From positions 11,267,422 to 11,331,421 of the forward strand of contig NC_040022.1 of assembly GCF_000972845.2 (NCBI RefSeq): a stretch of 64,000 bases of DNA. The letters are read 5' to 3'. The notes below the pieces were generated by a model. The model worked only from the letters and a program-made list of their open reading frames with translations. It had not been told where the DNA came from and did not search any database. A program made the position numbers and the translations under genes. The DNA is from Larimichthys crocea (lineage: Eukaryota; Chordata; Actinopteri; Sciaenidae). How positions within the stretch are numbered: position 1 is the first letter of the stretch; every line of letters starts with the position of its first letter. Below, piece by piece: positions 1-14,267 of the stretch.

Positions 1-2623
1 TGTTTATGTGTTTGTCCAGTCACCACTGAGCTGCAAACAAAGATGGCCGCCTTTGGGCCTTGTGGCAAGAGCTGATGTCGGCTTTTGGCATCAGGACGGT
101 TAAAGCTGCTAACTGAAGTAGCTAAACTTGTGTCTGCAAAGCCTCCACAGCCAACCTGACACCAACGTTCAGGATTTCTTTTTTTATTGAGCTTACTTTC
201 TAGTTTTCAGTGGTGCTGACTGTAGCCTGCACTCATTGTGTATCAAATCTGAGGCACAACTATTCAAAGACTTATAAGCTAACAAGCTAAAATCCATATT
301 TGAACATAGAACAGGGAGCAACATTAGCATTCATTTGACGTTGTCAGGATAATCTTATATATAATACCTATACTAATATTCACTGGCCCTGCAGCCTGAA
401 CATTACAGTAAAACCAAAATAACAAGCTGAAAGACGCCAAAGGTTACCTGGAGCTGTCAGTAATTTGATCTGTTTTAAATGACAAAATATGGAATATTTC
501 TTCATGAAATGTCTAAATGTTAGATTTATGTTACATGTTTTGTTGAGTTGTGTAATTACATTATTCCAAATGTTTATAACAGTGGTTAAACTCAGAGAAA
601 AGCGTCACTTTATTTTGGCAACTCTGGTTCATGGTGTTTTCCTTGATAACCTCTTGCAGGACCATCAGGTAAACACGGGATATGTTGGATACATCAGAGA
701 CTGATGAACTTAAGTTGGTGAAAGTCACTTAGCTTACCTCACACTTCATGGCATCATCAAACTAGTCTTTTGTTATTGTTTTGACTCTCTAGTGGCAGAA
801 AATTAGTAAAAATATGAATTAGTGCACCTTTAAAGGTCGGATCAATGTGGTTTATTACAAACATATTGTCCAAGCTTTGCTGTTGTACATCCGTCTGACT
901 GGCAAGAAACAAGCTTGATCAGATTATCGAAACAACACTTAAATTAAAAACTCATATGAAATGTCAAATAAATGTTAAATAACGTTAAGTAAACCCACTG
1001 GGAAAGTTGTGTACCGCTTCCACCATGCTCTGTGATCATAGCAGTTAACTTGGTGAGTACAACATCATCATAACTGATAGAAACCTTATGAAATGATGAA
1101 AATAAGAGCCCCGTCTGTTTCTGTTTCTCTCGCTGACTTTACACAAAAACACAGCAACACCCCAATAAGAGGTTCTGGTTTCTAAGGAAGCAGTAAACGC
1201 ACCAGGTATCCCACCATGCTCCTTGCTTCTGCTCCTTGATCTTTTGACGTGTAAAAACCTGTTGCCGCCAGCAACACCAGACACACACACGTGCACACAC
1301 GCTCGCACGCACACCCACACACACACACACACACATGCACACTGCAGCAGTAAAATCAATGTATTTTAATGGATGTTTAGTGCTAACATTAACAGAATGG
1401 CACAACAGCGGTGATATATAGGAAAAACATTACTTTTTTACACCGCTATATATCATCAATTTATGATGCACTTTCCTAGAATGCCTTGTGTCAACATGCT
1501 TTATAGAGAGTCCCGACATCAGTCTTTCATCTTTCTGAAAAAGTGACATTTATTCCTGGTGGTGGAGTCCACCGTTTCTGTACTGGACTGAAATTGCCTA
1601 CAGTATGTCAGTTGGTAAAGTCACGATAAGTTACTGCTGATGAGAAACTAACGTTTCCTATATTGCTGCTTCCCATAAGAAGAATTCAACCAGCGAAACA
1701 CAGGTTGGGTTTAATTGTGAAGCCCTCACAGAAAATGTTAAGTATTTGTCAGCGAGGTTAGCGCCACATGCGTTAACGTAAACCAACAATCGTCTTATCG
1801 GCACTGACCTCTGCTGTTTGTGGAAAACCACTCGGGATGTGTGGAAGTGTGTTTGACGTCTTTATTAAGAGTCTGTCCGCTCTTCTGTTGTTGTAGCTGC
1901 TCAGTGAGGACCAGTGTGTAGGATTTAGCAGCATCTAGTGGTGTAGTTTGCTGCTCCCCCCCCACCTCACCGCCTCCTTCCCGATGTGAAGGAGTAGTTA
2001 CGGTGGCTGTGAAACGTAAGCAAGTGTTTATTTTGTCTGTCCTGGGCTGCTGTAGAAACAAGGCAGGGCTCATTCTGAGGCAAAGGTGTCAAACCCGTTT
2101 TAGGTTAATGGCCACATGCTGCCCTGTTTGGACTCTTGGTGACAGTCTCATCAGCGCCATGAATGAATATGGTCAGTTGAGGAACATCTGTAATGTTCTG
2201 CTCAGATGACTCAACTTTGTGTTTAATTTGGCTCAAAATCTACAGAAACATCTTCAATCCTGCTGCAGAGTTTCGTGTCAGGCTTTTGTCGGGAAAGTCT
2301 GCCACTTGTCTTGGAACATTAGTTCTGCAGCCTTCAGCATGCATGTCTTCACAAAGTCACCCTCAGAGTATGCTTGGATGTGACGAGCTTTCCTGTCTGC
2401 ATTGCTGATCATCATCATCATTCTTGTATTTAAAAAACAAAAGCTACATGTCCCATGAACTTTTCATTTCATTTCATAAATCATCTTAGCATTTATCCAT
2501 TATATCTGAGATGGCTCTCCTGTACAGGTTATTTTGTCTACTTAGGCCAACAAAGCAGACACCAGCCCCAGGACCAGGTCTAGGTCAGCCCAGTAAACCC
2601 TAAGTCTACCATGTTTATCTATC

Positions 2624-2700
2624 TCAAATAAAGTTCAATGAATTACCATGAATATTACCATAAATTAAATGGTAATGGGATTAATATGAACTTTATTTGA
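2624..2700. repeat. Near-palindrome with perfect 13-base ends
   Basis: TCAAATAAAGTTC at 2624-2636 is the exact reverse complement of GAACTTTATTTGA at 2688-2700. Inside, TTACCAT and ATGGTAA pair in part. The AT-rich element could be a tiny foldback transposon or a hairpin; no target-site duplication is obvious. Confidence 0.6.
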
Positions 2701-3755
2701 GAATTTGTACTTTTAAAGCACAAAATAAAATATCAACTGACATGATAAGGGCCTTGAAGTGGGTTTTGCTTTATTACCTGATCTTTTGGGTTGACAGGGA
2801 CCAGGCAGCTCACTGTTACTACAGGGCCCTTACCACAGTGATGGTTCTATTAGAAAATGATGTTTACATCTCAGACTGGTTGGTTTAAATAGGATTTAGG
2901 GGCCATGCAGTACTTCAGCTCACCACCCCCGAAACTTGTCTTGTCACCCACTCAAGTGGTCTTGGGCTTGTGGCAAATGGTGTTCGTCACTAAAAGCAGC
3001 ACATTGTGGGGGCATGAAGATTCTTCTTTTTAGAATGAACGGCACCACACAAATCAGGTCTAAATCAGCTTTTTGGAACAAACTCTGAGAGTTGAGACAG
3101 GAGGACCAAACAACATCATGCACATATTTCATATGCAACCAGTAACATTTCTGCTGTTGCTGCATTGCATTCTGGTCTACTGAGGCTGCTATGGTGAATG
3201 TTTATTCTAACAGACATTTTCATTTGATGTTTAAATGTTAAAACATTTTCTGTTCTCAGACTCCACCAGAGCTGCTAGAAATATCTGGAGATGATGTCAT
3301 GTAATATATGACTGACCACTTAGCCACAGGCTCAAGGAATATACACCAAACTACAAAATGCAGCCAGGAATGAAAAGAACATAACTCAACAGCTGTTTTG
3401 AAGCCAGTTACAGTGTTTTAGTGAAGTTTTCTCTTAATAGAAGAGGACCAGTGGTAGTAATGTTAATAGCAGCGTGGCGAACGGCTGCTTAAACACACAG
3501 ATTGTCTCTTCTCTCCTCACTGTGCCACTAAATGAGAAGGTTGGAGGCTTTTAAACACCTCATCACACCTGCTGCCAAACACAAAGTATGTTAAGAGCAG
3601 AGCAGAGGTGGTGTGGAAAAGAAGGAAGAAGCTATATGCTGATGGACGCTTTGAGTTTTATTTCCTCAATGGAGGGTTGACAGGCCCGCCACGTCATTTC
3701 AGAAAGGAAAAGAAAAATTTGGCCTTGAAATAATGCCACATCTCTGCCATTTCCT

Positions 3756-3757
3756 GA

Positions 3758-3832
<75 letters not shown>
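3756..3832. repeat. (GAAA)n microsatellite
   Basis: An uninterrupted tetranucleotide tract of about 19 units, all purine on the + strand. It is likely highly polymorphic. Confidence 0.95.
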
Positions 3833-6070
3833 CGGTGGTCAGTCCACAGACGCACACACTATATTCTACACACACATAAATACACAATAGTTAACGTTCC
3901 CTCAGCCCAGGACCATTAGTTCCCACACACACAGACACATACACGCACACACAAACACACACACACACAAAGCGAGCCTCTAATTTAATGTGTATTTATA
4001 GCAGTCTGAGTGGCCTGGACGCCACGGTGGATGGAGGAAAATGTCGAGGCGTGATTACACACTGCTATTCCCAGCCCCCCTCCTCCCTTCCTGTAACAAG
4101 CACATCAAATCTGTTGAAGCTTTTATTCTGAAAGGTCAAGAAGTGACAAATGTAAGACATGTCATGGTAGATAGATGAGCAACACTAGCAGTAGTACTAA
4201 CCTTAGTAGAAGTAGAAGACTGCTGATAGTAGTCATAATACTGTAGTAACCAGACACTATGCGTAGTCGTCGGTCTCATTGTGGATCGGTGGTTGTTGGA
4301 GCAATAGCAGCTGATGAAGAAGCCTAGCACAAACACAAAGCTCTTGATTTATTAGTCCCAGCCATTGTCCATGACAGAGACATCACTGATACAAGCAGGT
4401 TTCCTGCACATGGTCAGAGCTCCATCTTCTAATGAGGTTTTTCCACCACAGGAAGTTTCCCAGGGGACCAAGAAGTTCTCTGAAACTAGACCTCTGTTTT
4501 TGTTCAAGGATGACAAAATATACCTACTAGCACATCCGAAACTCACTGCTTGACATGTTATAGCTCGTTTGTTTAATCTCTAGTTTCAAGCCTCGACTCT
4601 CATGTTTCTGTCCACCTCAGATGGTAAACTATCAATAGCAAGTCTGTCCTACATGTTTCCACAGAGCATGTTGGTCTTATCAAAGCTGTTTTAGATAGAA
4701 ACCATCATAATCCAGGTTAATGTTCATCTGACACTGGCGTGCAGCATCACTTCATTGGTCAATAAGATTCTAAATGCTGACCATAGACAGAAGACAATAT
4801 GCAGAGTCCATATGCAGAAAATAAATCAGCAAAGTAGAGTTACAGAGTTTCCATTAGGCAGCGACAATATATTTGTAGTACATCTCCATCTTCAGTAGTA
4901 ACAAATGGATCGGTGGACACTGCTGACAATTAAGTTGTATCTACAGAGGGAACTTTCCAGGGGACCAAGAACCTTTTGAGGATCTCAGGAACTCTACCTG
5001 CGCTTCAACCACAGGAATCAAATATGTTTAATACATTGGGTTCCTGTATTTGGAAACATTTGGGATTTGGTTCCAGGTGTAAATAAAACTATTTAGAACT
5101 TTCTGATCGTTAAGTGACTGTGAGTACAGAGTTTAAGATGACCATCGTGTCAGTTTGATTGTAACACAGAAAGGCATTCTGGAGTTTTGAGTCTTTTTTT
5201 TTCCACTCTGCAGGCCTCTTTATCATTCATCAATAAATTCACAGAAACATCACAGTAACACAGTAAATATAAAGAACTTTGCTTAATCTTCACATATTTT
5301 CAAATGCTATGGAAATGCAAACAATAATGTAGAAATGTTTAGTCCTTAGTGTAGCTCCTGAATTTTGCTTATCTGGTTCCATAGTTCAACTTTTTGGTTG
5401 GAAAGTTTGAGGAGTTTAGACACTTAAACCTCAAGGAGGGCAGAATCAGAATACACTGTGTGATCTTCATAACCCTACTGTTAAGAACACCTCATCCCCG
5501 AGAGGCTCGAAGAAGCACTTCAGGAGATGGATGGTTGGAAAGTTGGGATGATACAGTGAGTCTATTGTAGCAAGTCCAATCAATTCGCCAGATTTTTCCG
5601 AGTTCATGAGGAAATTTAAGCAGATAGGAGGTGGGGTTTGGAGGAACGGTGCAGGTAGGTGGCAGGGACAGATGGAGAAGTGGAGCAGGCAGTTTTAGAG
5701 AATAAAGGAACTGTTTATCTTTCTGTGTATAAGCGAAAAAGTAAAATACCTGCTCAAATATTTTCCGCCTCCGCGTCCGAGTTGTCCAGAGATTAGTCCA
5801 GAATGAGAATGCTCAGAAGAGTCAATTTTAAAATACTGAATGCAGTAGTAGAACGGATAGCTATATTCAACATGCGTGCATATAAGTGTGTGGGAATGTA
5901 CGAAAACACCTGGCCGTTCCTAAAAATCAGGAGGGGAAAAGGCATGGTTTCCATTGATGACAGTACACCTGCTGCACAAGGATTCACAGTTATGACGAAT
6001 ACCTTCCATGTGTTCAAATCATCACACACACACCGACACACATACTGTATATGCACATAATCGCCTCAAG

Positions 6071-6124
<54 letters not shown>

Positions 6125-6242
6125 ATACTGGCACACCAATGATAGAATGATAGATGTTTTGGAAAAGACTTCCTCTTCCCTCAAGGCGTGCTCACACCAG
6201 AAAGTGACACTCATATAAATTTTTAGGAGCCTTCAACTCTCA

Positions 6243-6501
6243 TGGTAAATGGGATGTACTTATATAGTGCCTTTCTAGTCTTCCAACCATTGGCTGCCAT
6301 GCAAAGTGCCAACTGCTCATCGTTTTTTTGGAGCTAACATACACGTACACACTGATTGCACAGCCTTTGGGAGGAATTTGGGGTTCACAGCATGTTGCTC
6401 AAGATTTCACACAAGATGTAACAATTTGACATGCAGACTGGAGGAGCCGAGGATCGAACCACCAGTCATCTAATTAGCTGTACCTCTTGAGCCACATCCA
6501 C
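6243..6501 (-). mobile_element. tRNA-derived SINE, copy 1 (in left arm)
   Basis: Reads on the - strand from a tRNA-like head (GGTTCGATCC-type box B near 6450) to a tail with TATATAAGTACATCCC. It belongs to a family seen also at 14268, 15426, 24981 and 25254. The tail ends GACTAGAAAGGCACTATATA on the - strand, a sequence common in fish genomes. No coding capacity. Confidence 0.75.
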
Positions 6502-7043
6502 CGAAAAATTTTAGTTAACCATTACCAGACTGTTTCAGCCCATTCCTGTCTTTAAAGTGTACATTTAGTTAAGATTTGGGGTTGTTGCACAGACGTTGCA
6601 CATGGAAATGGACGAAGTTTTATTTTGGTGCAGCATCTTTTTCAACCAGCATCACATGGCTTCTCAGGTAATGTCAAGATGGCTGCTGTTGGTCAATGGG
6701 GCTAAGTCAAATTCTACACAAACACTTTGCACTGATTCACTAGTGAATGCACCATTTGGATCAGTTCCACTAGATTTTATGGACTTGAAATGCTGCTGTG
6801 AACAAATCTTTGAGCATATGATGCTTTCTATGTTTTGTTTGTTTTTCTCTTCAAACACATGCACATGCGCACATATGCATGAGCCGACAGATTAATGTTA
6901 AAGTCCGGCCACACTCACATCGGGTCCAACGTCGTGGTGGAAAAACAGCAGCAGGATTTTCAATCGGGCAGACAACTGACACACACACGCACACAGTCTC
7001 ACATACAAGGATTCATCCCAGAATAAACAGAAAAAGAGAGGGA

Positions 7044-7090
<47 letters not shown>

Positions 7091-7917
7091 AATACAGTAA
7101 GGAGGAGTCAATAACATAATACTGATTATATTAAAGCTAAAATGAGCATAATAAACAGTTGAAGTGGAGTTGTATGCTTATTTAGGGTCATGTCATACAT
7201 GTACAGCATTACAGAAACAAATGTAAAGAGACTCATTCCTTCAGCCACAGTGGCTGCCTTTGGTACCACTTTTAAATTCACTTCCAATGCAGCCACAAAA
7301 TTATGACTGAATTAGTGAATATTTGTATCCTGTATATCCTCCCCTTCCCACCTTATTTATTAAAAAAAATATGTACAATAGTCAAAGGCAAGAGACAAAT
7401 ACGTTTTTGTTTGAATTGTGCTATGAATTACATTATGATGATGAGTGATAATTTGACAAAATTTTGCAAGTCAAGAAAGTCACAGTTTGTTGTAAAGATA
7501 GTAAAGTACTGTCTCTTGTCTAGTGCAATATACGTTAACGACGCAGAGGAGGCAGAACGAGGGAAAAAGTATTAAAAGAGGTGAAAACCATTAAAAGTCT
7601 GGACATGTTGAGAGCTGCAGCTCGTCAAAGGGGAGCCGTCAGTTCAATGAGATCATGCAAGCTTATGGAGAGAAAGTCATGACTTTGTTGACTTACAAAT
7701 GTATCTTTGAAATTTAAAAACATCATATGTCTAATTCATCATTTGTCTTTTGATACTTATGCCGTACATATTTTTTCAAAATAAGGTTCCATGGTGGTCA
7801 ACTGGAAACGGAGACACTTTGCCTCTCTGTAACTAAACTAATGCACAACCAGAGCCATTCTTCTTCCTGTCACCTACATTACCCACAATGCCATCTTTAT
7901 AACTCCACCGACAGTTT

Positions 7918-8345
7918 AATGAATGGACGGCCATGTGTGATGTCCCCCACAGGTTTCTGAAGAGCTGTTTGAAGCTTGCTGTGGTGGCTCTGGCCACCAG
8001 CATATACGTAGTCCTGCCTCTTCCACCTCATGGCTAATCTAAAAATGAGAAAAGAAAGACGCCTGTGTGCTCAAAGAAGTTATCTGTAATGACACCTACC
8101 TGTCAAACCTGTTAATTTTACATAACTTTAAGCCTTAATATAATGTGAACAGGTGAGTTGTATATAAATTCACCCTCAGTACAGTTGTCATGAACGGGGA
8201 AATTAGCTACAGAGACCAAAACTGTTTTTTGTACCAGGCTGTAAACATGTTTATTTCTGCTGTGAAGTTGGACATTTGACCATGTGGACTTATGGAGACT
8301 GACTCACTTCTGGAGCCAGCCTCAAGTGGGCCCATGAGGAACTGC
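7918..8345 (+). repeat. Dispersed repeat family A, copy 1 (in left arm)
   Basis: Shares long matches with 22820-23150, 27345-27640 and the halves around 32300-33475. Diagnostic pieces: TGAACAGGTGAGTTGTATAT, CATGAACGGGGAAATTAGCT, GTACCAGGCTGTAAACATGT and GACTGACTCACTTCTGGAGC. No ORF; probably a non-autonomous transposon, class unknown. The right arm mirrors it at 12400-12835. Confidence 0.75.
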
Positions 8346-9230
8346 AGCTTTTGGCATAGGCTTCACGGAGTATTTCCCACAGAGACACAAAACATTTTAA
8401 GTTTTTTCACAGATGCAGTCGTACTCCACAACACACAGTAAACACTCTTAGCATGTAAAGTCAGTGGAGCCCCCCTTTAAAGTTTTACTTGTTTGGCTCC
8501 TATAAGACAGTGTGCATTGGCTGCTATTCTGTGTTTTTCTGATTAAAAAAAAAAAAAAGCACCGTTATATTCCCCGACACAGATCTTTAGACGTGACTCA
8601 AAGATTTTCATTTCATATGTAAAAAGTCATCAGTAATTTCCTAAAAGAGCTGGACACTGTAGATTTTTAGCTACTCAAATCAGAAGAATTTAATATTTTC
8701 AGTGTATTAATGCACATTTGTGAGAGTCTAAATAATGTAGCATCTGTTTCCATGGTAATATAGGAACATGTCGTCTAATGCATCAGTGTGGCTGTCTGAT
8801 TGGGGCGTTGCACTTGCTTTGATGACACAAAGAAAAATGTAGAACATTACCAGACTCCTGACTGACTGTCAGCTGTTCACTCAAACATATTCCTGAAATT
8901 CCCATGAATGTGAGCTGCTTTCTGTTTTCCTGTGTGTACGTGTGGTGTTCTCAGGTCCACCCCGACGAAAAGAAAAACTCACCACAGATGGACTGTGTTA
9001 CAAAGTTATTATCGTCCTCTCTCTCCCTCTCTTTCTCTGTGCTGTCCTTTAATCACTCAAACCTTTGGACACACAATCACAGGGAGAGGCTGTGCACTGT
9101 GTTTGTGTGTTCTGGGTTGACCTTGTGACATCTTTACGTCTGTGATGTTGCAAATATGCAAATCAGACTGGACGCCACACAGAAAACTTCACCCTTCCTT
9201 TAATGTTGGTCTGTGATGGCTCTCCTTCTC

Positions 9231-9277
<47 letters not shown>

Positions 9278-10138
9278 CACACATAAACTTCCAGTTTCCA
9301 GTATGTACAGTAAACCTCTAATCATAAGAAAATAACAGGGGTGTCAGGGTGATCATAAAACCTCACATATTTCTCCCTTCTGCTTCCATAATGTCCCATA
9401 TTACAGACCAAATGGCATCATGGGAAACACCTGCTTCGGAGCACACAGGTGGTACGATGAGAGAGAGACAGGGAGGGGGGGGGGGGGGGAGATTTAGACA
9501 GAGAGGGGGGTCTTTAGGGGATGCTGTGAAACATGTAATTTAAAGTGTTTTAACAGGTGAGGCCTGCTCGAGGAATGTGTTTAAGAGTGTAATTATTTTT
9601 GTCGGAGGAATAGGCCTACAGTTTCCAGCAGAAATCGAAATCGCTGGATCGATCACAAGGTCTGCAATTTAAACCTACTTCAGCATGCGAGTACTGTACC
9701 ACAGCCTTCACACAATGACACAATATAAAGCATGGGTACATTAAAAAATTATTTGAAACCTAATGAATCTATCGAGGTCACCAAGACAACCAAAATGACC
9801 ATATGAGTGATACAGTCAGAGAGGGACTTGCTACAGGTATTGATTATCAAATAGCTGATTGGCTCCTGGACTCAGTCAGTTTAATTAGCTGCACGGCTGA
9901 ATTTCACAGCTGAAAGTCTGTAAATCACCTCGATAGTGTAACGTTACTCTCTGTTGGTCTCAGAGGATGTGTCTGAACCCGGTTCAGTCCAGTTGCTGAG
10001 CTAGGTTCTGTTCACTGATAACAGCAACGGTTAACTGATAGTTATCAGCAGTTACTTAGTGGCTGAGCTACTTTAGCAAGTTGTTATGCTAAAGCTATCC
10101 TTTATCCAGTATCCACTGAATAAAGTGCTTTTGTACAG

Positions 10139-10594
10139 TAATCACTCAGACTGCATCAAACAAACAAAGCATTTCATTGGATGTAAAATCTGTATTCATC
10201 AGGAAACGACAAACTCCAAAATATCATGAAGTTGTTTGTTAGGGTTGTTGGGTTCGATACTGCAGATATATGTGACACATGAACACGATCACAGTAAACA
10301 TAATGAACTGTGAGTCGACTTTAACAGCTCCGGGACTATGGAGACATGTTTTGTAGACATGGATGGAAAGTGGGAAAAAGAAAAGACTGAATAGCGAGAA
10401 GGGAAGGGCGCATTCTCCGTGGGGGGCGCACGACGCCCGAAAAAACAAAAACCTCGGTATTCGATACCGCTCATTAGTTAGCGGAGCGGGCGCCCCGGGA
10501 GCGGGGTGTTGACAACAAGGCGGTTCGCGCACCAGCACCGCATCGCGGCGGGGGGGTTTCGCCCAGGGCGCAAATGTGGCCAGGACGCGCCTGG
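10139..10594. other. Spacer of the inverted repeat, with a GC-rich half
   Basis: 456 bases found only once in the window. The first 250 or so are ordinary AT-rich DNA. From about 10400 to 10590 the sequence is strikingly GC- and CpG-rich, with motifs such as GGGCGCCCCGGGAGCGGGG and GGCGGGGGGGTTTCGCCC, unlike anything nearby. No ORF or RNA gene is recognised. It could be a foreign fragment, a small CpG island or low-quality sequence at a misjoin. Confidence 0.6.
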
Positions 10595-11460
10595 CTGTAC
10601 AAAAAGCACTTTATTCAGTGGATACTGGATAAAGGATAGCTTTAGCATAACAACTTGCTAAAGTAGCTCAGCACTAAGTAACTGCTGATAACTATCATTT
10701 AACCGTTGCTGTTATCAGTGAACAGAACCTAGCTCAGCAACCGGACTGAACCGGGTTCAGAAACATCCTCTGAGACCAACAGAGAGTAACGTTACACTAT
10801 CAGGTGATTTACAGACTTTCAGCTGTGAAATTCAGCCGTGCAGCTAATTAAACTGACTGAGTCCAGGAGCCAATCAGCTATTTGATAATCAATACCTGTA
10901 GCAAGTCCCTCTCTGACTGTATTGTCTGTGTCCGATCAGAAAATCACTCTATGGTCCTTTTGGTTGTCTTGGTGACCTCGATAGATTCATTAGGTTTCAA
11001 ATAATTTTTTATGTACCCATGCTTATATTGTGTCATTGTGTGAAGGCTGTGGTACAGTACTCGCATGCTGAAGTTGGTAATGCAGACCTTGTGATCGATC
11101 CAGCGATTTCGATTTCTGCTGGAAACTGTAGGCCTTTCCTCCGACAAAAATAATTACACTCTTAAACACATTCCTCGAGCAGGCCTCACCTGTTAAAACA
11201 CTTTAAATTACATGTTTCACAGCATCCCCTAAAGGCCCCCCTCTCTGTCTAAATCTACCCCACCCCCCCTCCCTGCTCTCTCCTCATCGTACCACCTGTG
11301 TGCTCCGAGCAGTGGTTTCCCATGATGCCATTTGGTCTGTAATATGGGACATTATGGAAGCAGAAGGGAGAAATATGTGAGGTTTTATGTCACCCTGACA
11401 CCCCTGTTATTTTCTTATGATTAGAGGTTTACTGTGACATACTGGAAACTGGAGTTTATG

Positions 11461-11534
<74 letters not shown>

Positions 11535-12399
11535 GAAAGGAGAGCCATCACAGACCAACATTAAAGGAAGGGTGAGTTTTCTGTGTGGCGTCCAGTCTGA
11601 TTTGCATATTTGCAACATCACAGACGTAAGATGTCACAAGGTCAACCAGAACACACAAACACAGTGCACAGCCTCTCCCTGTGATTGTGTGTCCAAAGGT
11701 TTGAGTGTTAAAGGACGCACAGAGAAAGAGAGGGAGAGAGAGGACGATAATAACTTTGTAACACAGTCCATCTGTGGTGAGTTTTTCTTTTCTTCAGGGT
11801 GACCTGAGAACACCACACGTACACACAGGAAAACAGAAAGCAGCTCACATTCATGGGAATTTCGGAATATGTTTGAGTGAACAGCTGACAGTCAGTCAGG
11901 AGTCTGGTAATGTTCTACATTTTTCTTTGTGTCATCAAAGCAAGTGCAACGCCCCAATCAGCAGCCACACTGATGCATTAGACGACATGTTCCTATATTA
12001 CCATGGAAACGATGCTACATTATTTAGACTCTCACAAATGTGCATTATACACTGAAAAAATTAAATTCTTCTGATTTGAGAGCTAAAACCTACCGTGTCC
12101 AGCTCTTTTAGGAAATTACTGATGACTTTTACATTGAAATGAAAATCTTGAGTACGTCTAAAGATCTGTGTCGGGGAATATAACGGTGCTTTTTTTTTTT
12201 TAATAAGAAAAACACAGAATAGCGCCAATGCACACTGTCTTATGGGAGCCAAACAAGTAAAACTTAAAGGGGGGCGCCCACTACTTTACATGCCAAGTGT
12301 GTTTACTGTGTGTTGTGGAGTACGACTGCATCTGTGAAAAAACTTAAAATGTTTTGTGTCTCTGTGGGGAAATACTCCGTGAGCCTATGCCAAAAGCTG

Positions 12400-12835
12400 C
12401 AGTTCCTCATGGGCCCACTTGAGCTGGCTCCAGAAGTGAGTCAGTCTCCATAAGTCCCCATGGTCAATGTCCAACTTCACAGCAGAAATAAAACATGTTT
12501 ACAGCCTGGTACAAAAAACAGTTTTGGTCTCTGTAGCTAATTTCCCCGTTCATGACAACTGTACTGAGGGTGAATTTATATACAACTCACCTGTTCACAT
12601 TATATTAAGGCTTAAAGTTATGTAAAATTAACAGGTTTGACAGGTAGGTGTCATTACAGATAACTTCTTTGAGCACACAGGCGTCTTTCTTTTCTCATTT
12701 TTAGTTAGCCATGAGGTGGAAGAGGCAGGACTACGTATATGCTGGTGGCCAGAGCCCACCACAGCCAGCTTCAAACAGCTCTTCAGAAACCTGTGGGGGG
12801 ACATCACACATGGCCGTCCATTCATTAAACTGTCG
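12400..12835 (-). repeat. Dispersed repeat family A, mirror copy in right arm
   Basis: Reverse complement of 7918-8345, carried by the inverted repeat, so not an independent insertion. Confidence 0.75.
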
Positions 12836-14267
12836 GTGGAGTTATAAAGATTGCATTGTGGTAATGTAGGTGACAGGAAGAAGAATGGCTCTGGTTGTGC
12901 ATTAGTTTAGTTACAGAGAGCAAAGTGTCTCCGTTTCCAGTTGACCACCATGGAACCTTATTTGAAAAAATATGTACGGCATAAGTATCAAAAGACAAAT
13001 GATGAATTAGACATATGATGTTTTTAAATTTCAAAGATACATTTGTAGTCAACAAAGTCATGACTTCTCTCCATAAGCTTGCATGATCTCATTGAACTGA
13101 CGGCTCCCCTTTGACGAGCTGCAGCTCTCAACATGTCCAGACTTTTAATGGTTTTCACCTCTTTTACTACTTTTTCCCTCGTTCTGCCTCCTCTGCGTCG
13201 TTAACGTATATTGCACTAGACAAGAGACAGTACTTTACTATCTTTACAACCACTGTGACTTTCTTGACTTGCAAAATTTTGTAAATTATCACTCATCATC
13301 ATAATGTAATTCATGGCACGATTCAAACAAAAACGTATTGTCTCTGCCTTGACTATTGTACTATTTTTTTTTATAAATAAGGTGGGAAGGGGAGGATATA
13401 CGGATACAATATTCACTAATTCAGTCATAATTTTGTGGCTGCTTGGAAGTGAATTTAAAAGTGGTACCAAAGGCAGCCACTGTGGCTGAAGGGAGGTCTC
13501 TTTACATTTGTTCTGTAATGCTGTACATGTATGGCAGACCCTAAATAAGCATACAACTTCACTTCAACTGTTTTTTGCTATTTTAGCTTTAATATAATCA
13601 GATTATGTTATTGACTCCTCCTTACTGTATTTTCACACACACACACAACACACCACACACACACACACACACACACACACCACACACACACACACCCACA
13701 CCACCACACCACACACCACACACACACACGTCTCCCTCTTTTTTCTGTTTATTCTGTGATGAATCCTTGTATGTGAGACTGTGTGCGTGTGTGTGTCAGT
13801 TGTCTGCCCGATTGAAAATCCTGCTGCTGTTTTTCCACCACGACGTTGGACCCGATGTGAGTGTGGCGGACTTTAAACTTAATCTGTCGGCTCTGCATAT
13901 GTGCGCATGTGCTGTTGTGTTTGAAGAGAAAAACAAACAAACATAGAAAGCATCATATGCTCAAAGTTTGTTCACAGCAGCATTTCAAGTCCATCAAAAT
14001 CTAGTGGAACTGATCCAATGGTGCATTCACTAGTGAATAGTGCAAAGTGTTTGTGTAGAGTTTGACTTAGCCCATTGACCAACAGCAGCCATCTTGACAT
14101 TACCTGAGAAGCCATGTGATGCTGGTTAAAAAAGACGCTGCACAAAATAAAAACTTCATCCATTTCCATGTGAAACGTCTGTGCAACAACCCAAAATCTT
14201 AACTAAATGTACACTTTAAAGACAGGAATGGGCTGAAACAGTCTGGTAATGGTTAACTAAAATTTTT

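Larger units (their letters stand above)
1..5518. other. Intergenic DNA left of the inverted repeat; no gene recognised
   Basis: All ORFs here are short and lack recognisable domains. Contents I can name are a CA-rich stretch at 1280-1336, a fragment of a common fish repeat at about 1895-2005 (starting GACCAGTGTGTAGGATTTAG), a near-palindrome at 2624-2700, a GAAA tract at 3756-3832, and a CA tract around 3925-3970. The rest looks unique. Confidence 0.6.
5519..10138 (+). repeat. Left arm of a giant inverted repeat (about 4.6 kb)
   Basis: This whole block reappears in reverse complement at 10595-15279. Matching landmarks: GGAGATGG at 5523 against CCATCTCC near 15268; the SINE at 6243-6501 against 14268-14529; the dispersed repeat at 7918-8345 against 12400-12835; the TGTACAG at 10132-10138 against the CTGTACA at 10595. 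The arm contains no recognisable gene. Its microsatellites are clean: TG 6072-6123, GT 7047-7087, CA 9235-9275, plus a G-run around 9475-9489. The left limit at 5519 is set only by the gap that ends the other arm. Confidence 0.95.

Noticed and set aside
5803..6060. 85-codon ORF at the left arm start, partly kept in the right arm at 14812-15075
   Set aside because: The shared protein stretch only reflects the duplicated DNA; no recognisable motif, and the end runs into a CA tract.
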